Notes: generated from the sequence alone by a model not told the origin. 64,000 nucleotides of DNA from Rhodanobacter sp. Root480 (GCF_001426645.1 NZ_LMEX01000001.1:572755-636754), one strand, 5' to 3'; shown: positions 15,105-24,607, counted from the stretch's first letter. Numbers and translations are program-made.

Positions 15105-16001
15105 ATGCGTATTTTTCTTACCGGCGCCACCGGATTCATCGGTTCGCGCATCGTGCCGGAACTGCTGGCGGCCGGTCATCAGGTCGTGGGCATGACCCGG
15201 TCGGAAGAGGGCGCCAAGGCACTCGTTGCCGCGGGCGCGGAACCGCATTTCGGGCTGCTGGAAGACCTGGACAGCCTGCGGCGTGGTGCGGCCGCCGCCG
15301 ACGCGGTGATCCATACCGCGTTCGATCATGATTTCGCCCATTTCGTGGCCAACTGCGAAAAGGACGCGCGGGCGATCAAGGCGCTGGGTTCGGCACTGGC
15401 GGGATCCTCGCGGCCCCTGTTGCTGACCTCGGGCACGGGTGCGGGAAGCTCGGCGGCGGGCCAGCCTGCAATGGAGGACGTCTTCAACCCGGAGCACCCC
15501 AACCCGCGCATGGCGTCGGAACTGGCCGGTGCGGAAATGCTGGCCGCCGGCGTGGCCGTGTCGGTGATGCGGCTGCCGCAGGTGCACGACACCGTTCGCC
15601 AGGGCCTCGTCAGTCCGCTGATCGACATCGCCCGCGAGAAGGGCGTGTCGGCTTACGTTGGCGAGGGACTGAACCGCTGGCCCGCCGCGCATGTGCTCGA
15701 TGTGGCCAGGCTGTATCGGCTGGCGATCGAGAAGTGCAAACCCGGCGAGCGCTATCACGCCGTCGACGAGGAGGGCGTTTGCGTTCGCGACATTGCGCAG
15801 GTGATTGGCGCGGGCCTGGATGTGCCGGTCAAATCGATCGACGCCAGTGAGGCGCCGGATCATTTCGGCTGGCTGGGTGGCTTCGTGGGCCTCGATCTGT
15901 CCGCGTCGAGCGCATGGACGCGGCGCGTGCTGGACTGGCATCCGACCGGGCCGAGCCTGATGGACGACCTCAAGCACATGGATTATTCGCGTCGGGACTG
16001 A
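15105..16001 (+). CDS. NAD(P)-dependent epimerase/dehydratase-type SDR
   Basis: 298 aa. It starts with an extended-SDR Rossmann motif, FLTGATGFIGSRIVPELL (TGxxGxxG). The catalytic Tyr-x3-Lys of classical SDRs is not seen at the expected place (NPRMASELAGAEML instead), so it belongs to the atypical group that often reduces double bonds or quinone-like compounds. Divergent from the XRE/MmyB regulator, which probably controls it. Its last 19 bases overlap the 3' end of the convergent protease gene. Confidence 0.85.
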   Translation: MRIFLTGATGFIGSRIVPELLAAGHQVVGMTRSEEGAKALVAAGAEPHFGLLEDLDSLRRGAAAADAVIHTAFDHDFAHFVANCEKDARAIKALGSALAGSSRPLLLTSGTGAGSSAAGQPAMEDVFNPEHPNPRMASELAGAEMLAAGVAVSVMRLPQVHDTVRQGLVSPLIDIAREKGVSAYVGEGLNRWPAAHVLDVARLYRLAIEKCKPGERYHAVDEEGVCVRDIAQVIGAGLDVPVKSIDASEAPDHFGWLGGFVGLDLSASSAWTRRVLDWHPTGPSLMDDLKHMDYSRRD

Positions 16002-16990
16002 GCGGATGCAGCAGCGCAGTCCTCATCCGCGCGCCAGCCGCTTCGTTCGAGAAAGCTGGCCGCGTTGTCGTTGTTGACGTTGAGGATGTCCTGGATCGCG
16101 CGCGGCTTGTCGCTGGCGTGCGCGTAGTATGCGCGCGCGATGCGGTAACCCACCCAGTAGCCGAGGTCGCCCGGCGCTTGGGGTGTGCCGGGGCCGTTGT
16201 ACAGCCAGTGGGACATGTCGGTATCCATGGCGTGCGTCTGGAAATCGCGTTCGATGCGGCACGCCTTGTCCTGCGTCCAGCGCTTCAGGTGGACATTCAG
16301 AACTTCGCCCGAGGTCAGCTCGCCGATGAATTCGGCGCCGCCTTCCACCAGCGAGGCAAACAGCACGGTGGCATTGGCCGGCGGAGCCACCTGCGCCGCC
16401 GGCTGCTGCACGTGCACGTATTCGTGGGCGATCAGGTGCACCAGCCGCTGGGTGATGTCGGGGGTCAGCCAGTTCGATCGGCAGATCACTTCGAGGCCTA
16501 TGGTGACGCCGTTCGCGGTGGTGGTACCGCCGGTGTTGTTGCGGCCGATGACGATCGTCACCGGTGGAAACGTCGCCTGCGGATCGAGCTTGGTCAACTC
16601 GGAAAACACCTGCCGCAGCTGGTCGCGCGCCGCCGGAAGCATCGGTACGCAGCGGCGTGCGTTGCGAAAATCCTGCGGCGACTTGGCGATGGCATCCGCC
16701 AGTTTTTGGGCGGAGGAAATCCGCGCCGTCACGAATTGCTGCAGGCCCGGTGACCCGGCGTCGAGGTAACCCGCCTGGAGCGCCGCGGCCGAGGGTTTGC
16801 CTTCGGCCTTGTCGTAGACCGCATAGAAGCGCGCGACATCGTCGATGCGCACGACGGGTTGTCGCGAGGTGATCGAGGGTGGTTCGGGTTGGGTCGCGGC
16901 GTGTGCGAAGGTGCTGAACAGCACGAGCAGGAGCATGAGAATCGATCGGCGCACGTGGGGTCCTGATGGCGTGGATTTATTCGCGTGCAT
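15983..16990 (-). CDS. DUF2268-type putative zinc-dependent protease, exported
   Basis: 335 aa from the ATG at 16990; longer starts would read through the REP doublet. Residues 1-30 form a signal peptide (RRSILMLLLVLFSTFAHAAT). His189-Glu190-x2-His193 (HEYVH) is a gluzincin motif and the Glu of EGGAEFIGE, about 30 residues later, is the probable third ligand, as in DUF2268. The protein is thus a periplasmic or secreted metalloprotease candidate; substrate unknown. A second zinc-protease gene (mtfA-like) lies just upstream on the same strand, beyond a REP doublet. Confidence 0.75.
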   Translation of the reverse strand: MHANKSTPSGPHVRRSILMLLLVLFSTFAHAATQPEPPSITSRQPVVRIDDVARFYAVYDKAEGKPSAAALQAGYLDAGSPGLQQFVTARISSAQKLADAIAKSPQDFRNARRCVPMLPAARDQLRQVFSELTKLDPQATFPPVTIVIGRNNTGGTTTANGVTIGLEVICRSNWLTPDITQRLVHLIAHEYVHVQQPAAQVAPPANATVLFASLVEGGAEFIGELTSGEVLNVHLKRWTQDKACRIERDFQTHAMDTDMSHWLYNGPGTPQAPGDLGYWVGYRIARAYYAHASDKPRAIQDILNVNNDNAASFLERSGWRADEDCAAASAQSRRE

Positions 16991-17020
16991 GTTATCCGCA
17001 ATAAATCGTCCTACCTGATT

Positions 17021-17155
17021 CCTTCCCCCGCTGCGCGGGGGAAGGTGCCGAAGGCGGAAGGGGGCGCGCGGCATAGCCGCGCTGTTGCTTTCCGCACCGG
17101 CCAAAAGCGCCCTCATCCGCCCTCCGGGCACCTTCTCCCGCGCAGCGGGAGAAGG
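17021..17155. repeat. REP doublet in inverted orientation
   Basis: Two REP-like units face each other: CCTTCCCCCGCTGCGCGGGGGAAGG (17021-17045) followed by GTGCCGAAGGCGG, and the inverse CCGCCCTCCGGGCACCTTCTCCCGCGCAGCGGGAGAAGG ending at 17155. A smaller palindrome, GCGCGGCATAGCCGCGC, lies between them. This is the usual BIME/REPIN layout; both hairpins could also act as transcript ends between the two protease genes. Confidence 0.8.
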
Positions 17156-17167
17156 AACAGTTCACGC

Positions 17168-17923
17168 TCAATACGGGTGCTGCCGATAGAACAGCTCAAG
17201 CTGGCGGTACACCTTAGGCAGGTGCTGGCGCAGCGCTGCGGGCGTTTCGAAGAACTGCTCGCTGGCCACTGCGAAGAATTCGGCCGGGTTTTCCAGAGCG
17301 TACGGGTCGATCGGCAACTCGGCGCCGTTGCGGTGCGCATCCTTCAGGCGATCCCAGGCGTTGGAGAAAACCTTCCACCACACGCGGTGGTCCATTCGCC
17401 GGTGCATCGGCGGGAAGCCGTTGGCGTCGCCATTGAGCATGTCGAGTTTGTGCGCCATTTCGTGGATGACCACGTTGTGGCCGGGCGTCTCCCCGATGTG
17501 CAGCACGTCCTCCCACGACAGGATCACCGGGCCGCGGCCCCACGCTTCGCCCGACAACACGGCATCGGATTGGTGGACCACGCCCGCGTCGTCCATATGC
17601 GAGTGGCGCGGGATGAAAGCGGCGGGGTACACGATGACGCTGTGCCAGCCGTCGTACCAGTCCAGGCCCAGCTTCAGGATGGGCAGGCATGCGTGCGTTG
17701 CCAGCAGCACGCGATCAGCGTCGTCCAGTTCAACCCCTTCGACCGGCTCGATGGATTTGCGGTGCAGAAACAGCGTGGCCAGCACGCGCAGCGTTGCCTG
17801 ATCGGAAGCGCCCAACCGACGTGCCGGCGCACAGCGCTGCAGCGCCTTGCGCCAGAGGTCTTCGGCAATCGGATGCTGCGCGACGACGCGCCGCTCGCGC
17901 CAGTTTCGGATGAGCTTGAACAT
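17168..17923 (-). CDS. mtfA: MtfA-like zinc peptidase (M90 family)
   Basis: 251 aa from the ATG at 17923 (MFKLIRNWRE). His154-Glu155-x2-His158 (VIHEMAHKLDMLNGDANG) is the zincin motif of MtfA, and ENPAEFFAVASEQFFE supplies the downstream Glu ligand. E. coli MtfA is a cytosolic aminopeptidase that binds the Mlc repressor and so affects the glucose phosphotransferase system; whether that link exists here is unknown. Length and conserved segments match the family closely. Confidence 0.9.
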   Translation of the reverse strand: MFKLIRNWRERRVVAQHPIAEDLWRKALQRCAPARRLGASDQATLRVLATLFLHRKSIEPVEGVELDDADRVLLATHACLPILKLGLDWYDGWHSVIVYPAAFIPRHSHMDDAGVVHQSDAVLSGEAWGRGPVILSWEDVLHIGETPGHNVVIHEMAHKLDMLNGDANGFPPMHRRMDHRVWWKVFSNAWDRLKDAHRNGAELPIDPYALENPAEFFAVASEQFFETPAALRQHLPKVYRQLELFYRQHPY

Positions 17924-18184
17924 GGATGCTGCCAACGTGTTCGATCAGACACTCATGGCTTCGGTGCCGCGCTTTTGCAAGCCCGTGCACCGATCGCCGC
18001 ACCCTGACACCTGCGTCGAGGATGAAGCCGTGTGTGGTGGTGGAAACGCGATGCGGAGAATCCGCCTCGGGATGCGTGGCTGGTGCCTCTGCAGCCGATG
18101 GTCAGCCGCCCGTGGCGCCGCCTCGCATCCCCCGCATGAAACATGTGGTGAACCGGCTCAGGTCGAGTGGTTCACTGCGTGATG

Positions 18185-18400
18185 CTAGATCACGCGAAAT
18201 GCCTGCTGTCGCGCAAGACCATTGCGGTAGACGGGACGGCTGGCGTAGGTGCCCGTGGTGTAGCTGCTGTCGCGCATGCGTGAGCGACGGTGTGGGCGGT
18301 GGATGAAAAAGCCCTCGGGCAGATGGACTGCGCGATTGACGGGTGAATCAGAGGTCGTGCCAGACCGCTTGGCCCGTGGGCTACGGTAGAACAGTGACAT
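18185..18400 (-). CDS. Small basic hypothetical protein (71 aa)
   Basis: ATG at 18400 opens a 71-codon frame whose third positions are GC-rich as in true host genes. The product is Arg-rich, with no hydrophobic segment or Cys, and contains SYTTGTYASRPVYRNGLARQ near its end. Upstream is an unusually A/T-rich leader with a TACAAT box (about 18463-18468) and AAGGAGG, but the latter is 21 bases from the ATG, so the start is uncertain. The flanking stretches 17924-18184 and 18401-18543 hold nothing else I can support. Function unknown. Confidence 0.45.
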   Translation of the reverse strand: MSLFYRSPRAKRSGTTSDSPVNRAVHLPEGFFIHRPHRRSRMRDSSYTTGTYASRPVYRNGLARQQAFRVI

Positions 18401-18543
18401 GATTGAAGTTTTGATTTTGTGCCTCCTTTTTTCCTTTGTTTACAGTTATTTGCAGCGCGATTGTAGCATGTCTGGCGGGCCGGGGCCCGGTTGCTTCGGG
18501 GCGAAACCACGCGGTGCGACAAAAGGCCCCGCATACGCGCGTG

Positions 18544-19596
18544 TCAGGCCTGTGTGGCGCGGCGTCGAAAAGCGCGCAGCAAGCCGGCGACGGCGAAGAA
18601 CAACCACACCGCCAGGCTCACATACACGCCCGCGTCCGGGATGATCTGCAGGAAATCCAGCTGCAGCGCCTGCGCCAGTTCATACGTGGCCACGGTGTAC
18701 ATACCCACCGGAAAAACGATGTCCCAGTCGTCCGCTTCATAGCGCAGCGGCACATGCCGCCAGGCGTATCGCCAACCTTCCAGAAGCAGCAGCAACGGTA
18801 TCCACCAGGTGGCGGTCGCCCAGAAGAACAGCGTGAACCCTTTCACGAACGGCAACAGCTGCGCCAGCGAACCCGATGCCGGGATGTGCCGCACCAGCAG
18901 GCTGCCGGCCAGCGCGGTGATCGCCAGCGCGCCCATGTTGATCCAGTACGGCGGGGTGAAATCGCGGGCACGCAAGGGGAAAAACACCAGGCGATACACC
19001 ACCAGCGTGATGATCAACAAGTACAGCGCCGCGCCCAGCAGGTACAGGCACAGCGCCGTGAACAACCATGCCGGGCTGAGCGGCGACCCGCTGGCCGTGC
19101 GCAGCACCAGCAACACGGCCAGCGCCTGCGTTGCCACCACAGCCACCAGCCAGCCGCCGTTGATGCTGCGGGTAAAGCCGCGCTTGATGCGCGCGGTGAT
19201 GGTGGCGGCGAGGAACAGGTAGACCAGGCCGATCCAGCTCAATGCGCCGACCGCCAGCAAACCATCGGCAAGCCGGGGCAGGGACACCACCAGCAGGCAT
19301 TGGCTGCCGAGCACGCAGGTACCCGCCGCCAGGGTAAGAAAACCCGCACCCCGGCCGGGGCTTACGAAATCGGCCAGCAGCTCGCGCGGAAAGTGCAGCA
19401 GGCGCAGCACGCTCATCACCAGCAGCACGACATACGCCAGCAGATTCAGGCCGAACAGCGCCTGCGCCAGCAGGGCCATGCCGTGCTGGCTGACGTCGAT
19501 CGACACGATGCCGGTGGCCATCACCAGCGCGAAGCAGCCGGGATTGAGATGGCGGATTCGCGAGCGCACGACCATCGACAACGCGTTCGGATGCAT
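18544..19596 (-). CDS. TDT family (TehA/Mae1/SLAC1-type) transporter
   Basis: 350 aa with about ten hydrophobic helices and the family's N-terminal signature NPGCFALVMATGIVSIDV. The tellurite-resistance/dicarboxylate transporter family includes anion channels (TehA, SLAC1) and malate or sulfite exporters. The WATATWWIPLLLLLEGWRY and WDIVFPVGMYTVATYEL segments are typical of helices 7-9 in bacterial members. Substrate cannot be assigned. It is divergent from the large glycoside hydrolase gene, with 251 bases between the starts. Confidence 0.88.
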   Translation of the reverse strand: MHPNALSMVVRSRIRHLNPGCFALVMATGIVSIDVSQHGMALLAQALFGLNLLAYVVLLVMSVLRLLHFPRELLADFVSPGRGAGFLTLAAGTCVLGSQCLLVVSLPRLADGLLAVGALSWIGLVYLFLAATITARIKRGFTRSINGGWLVAVVATQALAVLLVLRTASGSPLSPAWLFTALCLYLLGAALYLLIITLVVYRLVFFPLRARDFTPPYWINMGALAITALAGSLLVRHIPASGSLAQLLPFVKGFTLFFWATATWWIPLLLLLEGWRYAWRHVPLRYEADDWDIVFPVGMYTVATYELAQALQLDFLQIIPDAGVYVSLAVWLFFAVAGLLRAFRRRATQA

Positions 19597-19720
19597 GGGC
19601 TTCTATGCCGTGGGGCCGGGGCAGGCCGGTCGGGAAAGCGGCTCAACGATGCCACGGTCTTCTTCAACGTGGCGCGATGGAGAACGCCTGGTTTCACGTT
19701 GCCCATGATCCGTCATGGCA

Positions 19721-19734
19721 TGGTAACGTTATCT
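19721..19734. promoter_or_regulatory. LacI-family operator candidate
   Basis: TGGTAACGTTATCT fits the LacI/GalR operator pattern TGnnAnCGnTnnCA at all but the last position, around the central palindrome TAACGTTA. It lies 114 bases before the glycoside hydrolase ATG and 125 bases from the divergent TDT transporter start, in a 251-base intergenic region. No lacI-type gene is in the window. Confidence 0.5.
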
Positions 19735-19847
19735 ACCATGATCGCGGCGGAAAGTGGTTGGGCTGGGCCGTCCGGCGATTGCGCAAGCGCTGCTACCTTT
19801 TGCAGGCTCCTGATCGGGCCGACGCCGACTTTTCCGGGGAACGTTCC

Positions 19848-22800
19848 ATGTCTTTCTTCCTGCGATTCCTGTGGCTGGTTGTCCTTGGCGGCTGCATCGT
19901 GCCGGCCGCGCTGGCCGCTGACGGAACGGTGGTTTTCCAGCAGCCCGGTTTTCCCGCGGCCGATACGTCGCCGGTGCCCACCGCGGCGCTGGCGGCAGGA
20001 TTTCCCGACGCACGCATGGTGAACGCGGCACAGCTCGAGGCGGCGCTCGGCTCGGCGCAGACGAAGCTGCTCGTGCTGCCTTATGGCTCGACCTATCCCG
20101 AGGCGGCGTGGCCGTCCATCCTGCGTTACCTCGACCGCGGTGGAAACCTGATCGTGCTGGGCGGCAAGCCGTTCACGCGGGCGGCTTATCGCGACGGCAA
20201 CAAGTGGCGGTTGCGCGAGTCCAGCGTGGCGGCGTCGCTGGAGCTTTTCATCCAGGGTTGGCAGCCCACGCCCGGTTCGCAGGCGCTGCAGTTCGAGCTG
20301 AATGCGGATGTGGCGCCGGCGCTGCCAGCGTTCGGCTGGAAGCAGGCGTGGAGTCCGGTGATCCGCCTTTCGGTGGTGATGGACCCCAAGGACACGGCGG
20401 CCAACAACGGCAGTGAGGATGCCTTTCTGACCACGCTGGCCTGGGGCGCGCGCGATGGTCACAAGCTGGCGGCGCCGGCGTTGCTGGTCGATCACGTGCA
20501 GCATCGTTTCGTGGGCGGGCGCTGGATCTTCCTGGCCTGCGATCCGGACGGTGATGCCTTCGCCAACTCCCACTTGCTGCAGCGACTGCAGGCGCTGGCG
20601 TTGCGGCAGGATGACCGCTTCACGTTCCGCCCGCGCATGCCGCTGTTCGTGCAGGGCGAAGCGCTGCAATTCCAGTTCGAGCCGGCGCGTGGAACGACGG
20701 TAGAGGCCGGCGACACGCTCAAGGTCAGCGTGCATGCGGACACCGGTGCGGCCCAGCACTACAGCTTCAAGGCCGATCCCACGCAGCCCGTGACCTTGCC
20801 GAAACAGGCGGCCGAAGGCGCGGGCCTGCATGTGGTCGAGGCCACGCTGGAGCGCAACGGTGCGCCGGTGTGGACGTATCGTTCGGGCTTCTGGATGCGC
20901 GACCTGGCGTATCTGCGCAGCGGCCCGAAGCTCACCGTCAACGGCGATTATTTCCAGCTCGACGGCAAGCCGCTGCCGGTGGTCGGCACCACCTACATGG
21001 CGGGCGATGTCGATCGCGACTACCTGCGCAAACCCAATGTGTGGGTGTGGGACCGGGACCTGAAACAGATCCGCGCCGGTGGATTGAACATGATCCGCAC
21101 CGGCATCTGGTCGGCCTGGAACCGGTTGGTGAACCCGGACAAGTCGGCCAGCGAGGCGACCCTGCGCGCGGTCGAGGCCATGCTGATGACGGCGCGGCGA
21201 AATGACCTTCCCGTGCAGTTCAACCTGTTCGCCTTCCTTCCCGAGACGTTCGGCGCCGGCAATGCCTATCTCGATCCGGCCGCGCTGGCCATGCAGGATC
21301 GCTTCGTCCATTCGCTGGTGCAGCGCTTCCACGACGTGCCGTTTCTGCTGTGGGACCTGATCAACGAACCCAGTGCCAACACCAACTTGTGGAAGACGCT
21401 GCCGCAGGGCGACGCTCTGGAGCAGCAGGCGTGGCGGCGCTGGCTGAAGCAGCGTTACCCGGATCAGGCCGCGCTGCTGGCGGCGTGGTCGGAGCCGTCG
21501 TTCGGCAAGGGGCGGGCGCTGCAGTCGAAACCGGACGTGGCGCCGCCCGAGGCAGGTGCCGCCGATCCGTTCGCCTTGCCCGTCGCCGGTGCATTCGATC
21601 CGGATGGCGTGCGCGCCGGCGCCAATCCGCTGAAGGTCTACGACTATTACCTGTTCACCCAGTCCGTCTTCAAGGACTGGGTGAAACACATGCGCGCCAC
21701 GCTCCGCGACGTCGGCTCCAATCAATTGGTGGTTGTGGGTCAGGAGGAGGGCGGCGTGGCGACGCGCTTGTCGCCAGCGTTTTTCTCGCCGCTGGTGGAT
21801 TTCACCACCACGCATCTGTGGTGGGATTTCGACAGCGCGTTGTGGGCGGGCCTGTCGGCGAAATTGCCGGGCCAGCCGATGCTGATCCAGGAGCTGGGTG
21901 AGCAGCGGCGGCTGGGCCAGCGCGACCGGCTGCGCTTTTCCCCGCAGATCGAGGGTTGGCAACTCGAACGCAAGATGGCGATCTCGTTCGCCCAGGGTGC
22001 GGGCGGCATCGAGTGGGTGTGGAACGTCAACGCCCGCATGGCCAACGACAACGAGACACCGATCGGCGCGATCCGCGTGGACGGCACCGAGAAGCCCGAG
22101 GCACGGGTGCTGGCCGGGTTCGCCCGTTTTGTGGCGGCAAGCCCGGCGAGCTTCACCCGCATCGAAGCGCCGGCCGTCATCATGGTGACCTCGCAGTCGC
22201 TGCTCTACAGCGGCATGCGCGACCTGGCCATGGCCACCCAGAAAAAATCGCTGCGCGCCTTGGCCTACGACACCCACACGCCTGCGCGGTTGCTGCCCGA
22301 GAATCGGCTGGCCGAGCTCGGCCAGCCGAAACTGGTGATCCTGCCGGCGGCGCAGGCACTGACCGACGACGCATGGCAACACCTGCTCGACTACGTGGCC
22401 GACGGTGGCTGCCTGCTGGTGTCCGGGCCGGTGCAGCGCAACGAGCACTGGCAGGCGGTCGACCGGCTGGCCCCACTGAAGCTGAAGGCGGACGTGTTCC
22501 CCATCGCGGTACGGCAATCCACGCTGAGCTTGCCGGGTCGCGAGCATCCGTTGCAGCTCAGCTATCCGGCCAGCGTGCAGCAGGCGCCGATTGAAAGCAT
22601 GCGGTTCGACGACGGCGCCTCGCTGAAGGTCGTGCGCCACGGCAAGGGCAAGCTGATCTGGGTGGCCGATCCGGTGGCGTTCGCCGAGGGCTACGACACG
22701 CAGGCGGCGCTGTATGCGTGGGCGCTGGCGCAGGCCGGCGTCGCTCCCGCATTCACCCAACTGCAGTCGCTGTCGCCGGGCGTGCTGGCGTTCCCCACCG

Positions 22801-23003
22801 TGCTCGACGACGCCGTGCTGTACAGCTTTGCCTCCGATTCGCTGCAGGACCAGACCGTCGACATCAAGGACACCGTCACCGGTGCAAGGATCCATTTCAC
22901 CCTCGGCGCGCAGCGAGGCGCGATGGTCTTGCTCGATCGGGCGAGTGGGGCGGTGCTGGCTTCCTACAACGCGGGGATGCAAGAGCCTGCCGCAGCGAAG
23001 TAG
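19848..23003 (+). CDS. Large secreted glycoside hydrolase (GH5/GH42-like TIM barrel)
   Basis: 1051 aa from the ATG at 19848, which begins a signal peptide (FLRFLWLVVLGGCIVPAALAA). Residues ~30-150 resemble a Rossmann/glutaminase-like domain, then a beta region leads to a TIM barrel from about residue 365 (YFQLDGKPLPVVGTTYM). Glu507 in LINEPSAN is the likely acid/base and Glu682 in IQELGEQ the nucleophile, the clan GH-A arrangement. From ~780 a beta-galactosidase trimerisation-like domain (LVILPAAQALTDDAWQHLLDYV) follows. It probably cleaves a beta-linked glycan in the periplasm or outside. A LacI-type operator upstream suggests sugar control. Exact GH family is uncertain. Confidence 0.8.
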   Translation: MSFFLRFLWLVVLGGCIVPAALAADGTVVFQQPGFPAADTSPVPTAALAAGFPDARMVNAAQLEAALGSAQTKLLVLPYGSTYPEAAWPSILRYLDRGGNLIVLGGKPFTRAAYRDGNKWRLRESSVAASLELFIQGWQPTPGSQALQFELNADVAPALPAFGWKQAWSPVIRLSVVMDPKDTAANNGSEDAFLTTLAWGARDGHKLAAPALLVDHVQHRFVGGRWIFLACDPDGDAFANSHLLQRLQALALRQDDRFTFRPRMPLFVQGEALQFQFEPARGTTVEAGDTLKVSVHADTGAAQHYSFKADPTQPVTLPKQAAEGAGLHVVEATLERNGAPVWTYRSGFWMRDLAYLRSGPKLTVNGDYFQLDGKPLPVVGTTYMAGDVDRDYLRKPNVWVWDRDLKQIRAGGLNMIRTGIWSAWNRLVNPDKSASEATLRAVEAMLMTARRNDLPVQFNLFAFLPETFGAGNAYLDPAALAMQDRFVHSLVQRFHDVPFLLWDLINEPSANTNLWKTLPQGDALEQQAWRRWLKQRYPDQAALLAAWSEPSFGKGRALQSKPDVAPPEAGAADPFALPVAGAFDPDGVRAGANPLKVYDYYLFTQSVFKDWVKHMRATLRDVGSNQLVVVGQEEGGVATRLSPAFFSPLVDFTTTHLWWDFDSALWAGLSAKLPGQPMLIQELGEQRRLGQRDRLRFSPQIEGWQLERKMAISFAQGAGGIEWVWNVNARMANDNETPIGAIRVDGTEKPEARVLAGFARFVAASPASFTRIEAPAVIMVTSQSLLYSGMRDLAMATQKKSLRALAYDTHTPARLLPENRLAELGQPKLVILPAAQALTDDAWQHLLDYVADGGCLLVSGPVQRNEHWQAVDRLAPLKLKADVFPIAVRQSTLSLPGREHPLQLSYPASVQQAPIESMRFDDGASLKVVRHGKGKLIWVADPVAFAEGYDTQAALYAWALAQAGVAPAFTQLQSLSPGVLAFPTVLDDAVLYSFASDSLQDQTVDIKDTVTGARIHFTLGAQRGAMVLLDRASGAVLASYNAGMQEPAAAK

Positions 23004-23305
23004 TGCGCGTCGGATGAGCAGCTTGTTCGCGGCGGATGCTGGCGTCGCCGCTGCCCATCGCGACGTCTGGCACGGGAAGCTTGCGGGGGACACCATGTAA
23101 CCTTGTCGATGGCGGCCGATCCTGCCGCCGTCACCTGCGCCCGAACCGTCCCCATGCCCCCGCTCCATCGTCTGCCTGCCATGCGGGCACACCATGCTCA
23201 CGGGTCCGATGCTTTCGTTCGTCGGTGGCGTTCGTCGTGCGTTCGCGGCGCGGGTTTCATCGGGTTGAACGGCGGCCACGCGCCCATGGAGTTGTCAGGC
23301 ACGCA

Positions 23306-24607
23306 ATGAACCGCATGTTCCACTCGTTGAGGAATTACAACTACCGGCTGTGGGCCGCTGGCGCGCTGGTGTCCAACGTGGGTACCTGGATGCAGCGCAT
23401 CGGGCAGGACTGGCTGGTGCTTACCGTGCTCACCCAGCACAACGCCACGGCAGTGGGTACGGTGATGGCGTTGCAGTTCGGGCCGCCCCTGTTGCTGTTG
23501 CCGTTGTCCGGTTTCGCCGCCGACCACATGGACCGGCGCAAGCTGCTGATGCTCACCCAGGGCGCGGCCGGCCTGCTGGCGTTGGGCCTCGGGCTTGTCA
23601 CCCTCACCGGCGTGGTGCAGCTGTGGCATGTGTATGGCTTTGCATTGTTGCTCGGTTGCGTGACGGCGTTCGACGCGCCGGCGCGGCAGGCGTTCGTGTC
23701 GGATCTGGTCAGCGACGACGACCTGGCCAATGCGGTGGCGCTGAACTCGGCCTCGTTCAACGCGGCACGCATGCTCGGCCCCGCCGTGGCGGGCGTGTTG
23801 ATCGCCGCGGTGGGCGAGGGCTGGTTGTTTGTGATCAACGCCGGCTCCTACGGGGCCGTGCTGATCTCGCTGGGGTTTCTTCGCCTGCACGAATTGCTGG
23901 TCGAGCCGCGGCCACCGCGCACGCGTGGCAGCCTGCTGGCCGGCTTTCGCTACGTGGGCCAGCGTCCCGACCTGATCGCGGTGCTGGTGATGCTTTTGCT
24001 GCTGGGCACGTTCGGTTTCAACTTCGCCATCTTCATCTCGACCATGTCGGTCACCGTGTTCCATGGCGATGCCGGCCAGTACGGCTTGCTGACCTCGGCG
24101 ATGGCGGCGGGAACCATGTGCGGCGCCTTGTTTTCCGCCAGCCGCCCGTTCCCCGGCATGGTGCTGATGGCGGTGTCCGCGGGCGCGTTCGGCATCGCCG
24201 TGGCAGTGGCGGCAGTGATGCCCAGCCCGTTGCTGTTCGCGATCGTGCTGTTTTTCGTAGGTCTGGCCGCGCTCACTTTCATGACTGCCAGCAACTCGAT
24301 GATGCAGCTCACCACCGAGCGCACCATGCGCGGCCGGGTGCTGGCGCTGCGCATTGCCGTGGTGATGGGCGGCACGCCGATCGGGGCGCCGCTGGTGGGT
24401 TGGGTGGTCGACCGTTTCGGTGCGCGCTGGGCGTTGGGCGTCGGCGCGCTGGCGGGGTTGGCGGCGGCTGCGGTGGCTGTCATCTATCTGGTCCGGCATC
24501 GGCGCTTGCGCTTGTCGATGGCGGGCGGGCGCCTGCGTTTGACCATCCATCCGACACCGGCGGATGTGATCGCCGTTCGCGTGGCGGCAGGCGAACGCGT
24601 GACCTGA
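23306..24607 (+). CDS. MFS exporter of the EntS/MFS_3 type
   Basis: 433 aa from the ATG at 23306 (MNRMFHSLRNYNYRLWAAG), the typical start of this family; the open frame extends upstream without support. About twelve hydrophobic helices are seen, with GTWMQRIGQDWLVL in helix 1 and the loop GFAADHMDRRKLLML after helix 2, followed by DAPARQAFVSDLV and the NSASFNAARMLGPAVAG motif of helix 5. Members export siderophores, macrolides or other small molecules. No siderophore genes lie nearby, so the substrate is open. Confidence 0.88.
   Translation: MNRMFHSLRNYNYRLWAAGALVSNVGTWMQRIGQDWLVLTVLTQHNATAVGTVMALQFGPPLLLLPLSGFAADHMDRRKLLMLTQGAAGLLALGLGLVTLTGVVQLWHVYGFALLLGCVTAFDAPARQAFVSDLVSDDDLANAVALNSASFNAARMLGPAVAGVLIAAVGEGWLFVINAGSYGAVLISLGFLRLHELLVEPRPPRTRGSLLAGFRYVGQRPDLIAVLVMLLLLGTFGFNFAIFISTMSVTVFHGDAGQYGLLTSAMAAGTMCGALFSASRPFPGMVLMAVSAGAFGIAVAVAAVMPSPLLFAIVLFFVGLAALTFMTASNSMMQLTTERTMRGRVLALRIAVVMGGTPIGAPLVGWVVDRFGARWALGVGALAGLAAAAVAVIYLVRHRRLRLSMAGGRLRLTIHPTPADVIAVRVAAGERVT

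Noticed and set aside
18436..20022. 528-codon plus-strand open frame
   Set aside because: Mostly antisense to the TDT transporter; Gln/Arg/His-rich and without a plausible start signal.
19713..23279. 1188-codon minus-strand open frame
   Set aside because: Antisense to the well-supported glycoside hydrolase; the product is Arg/His/Gln-rich low-quality sequence typical of GC-bias shadows.
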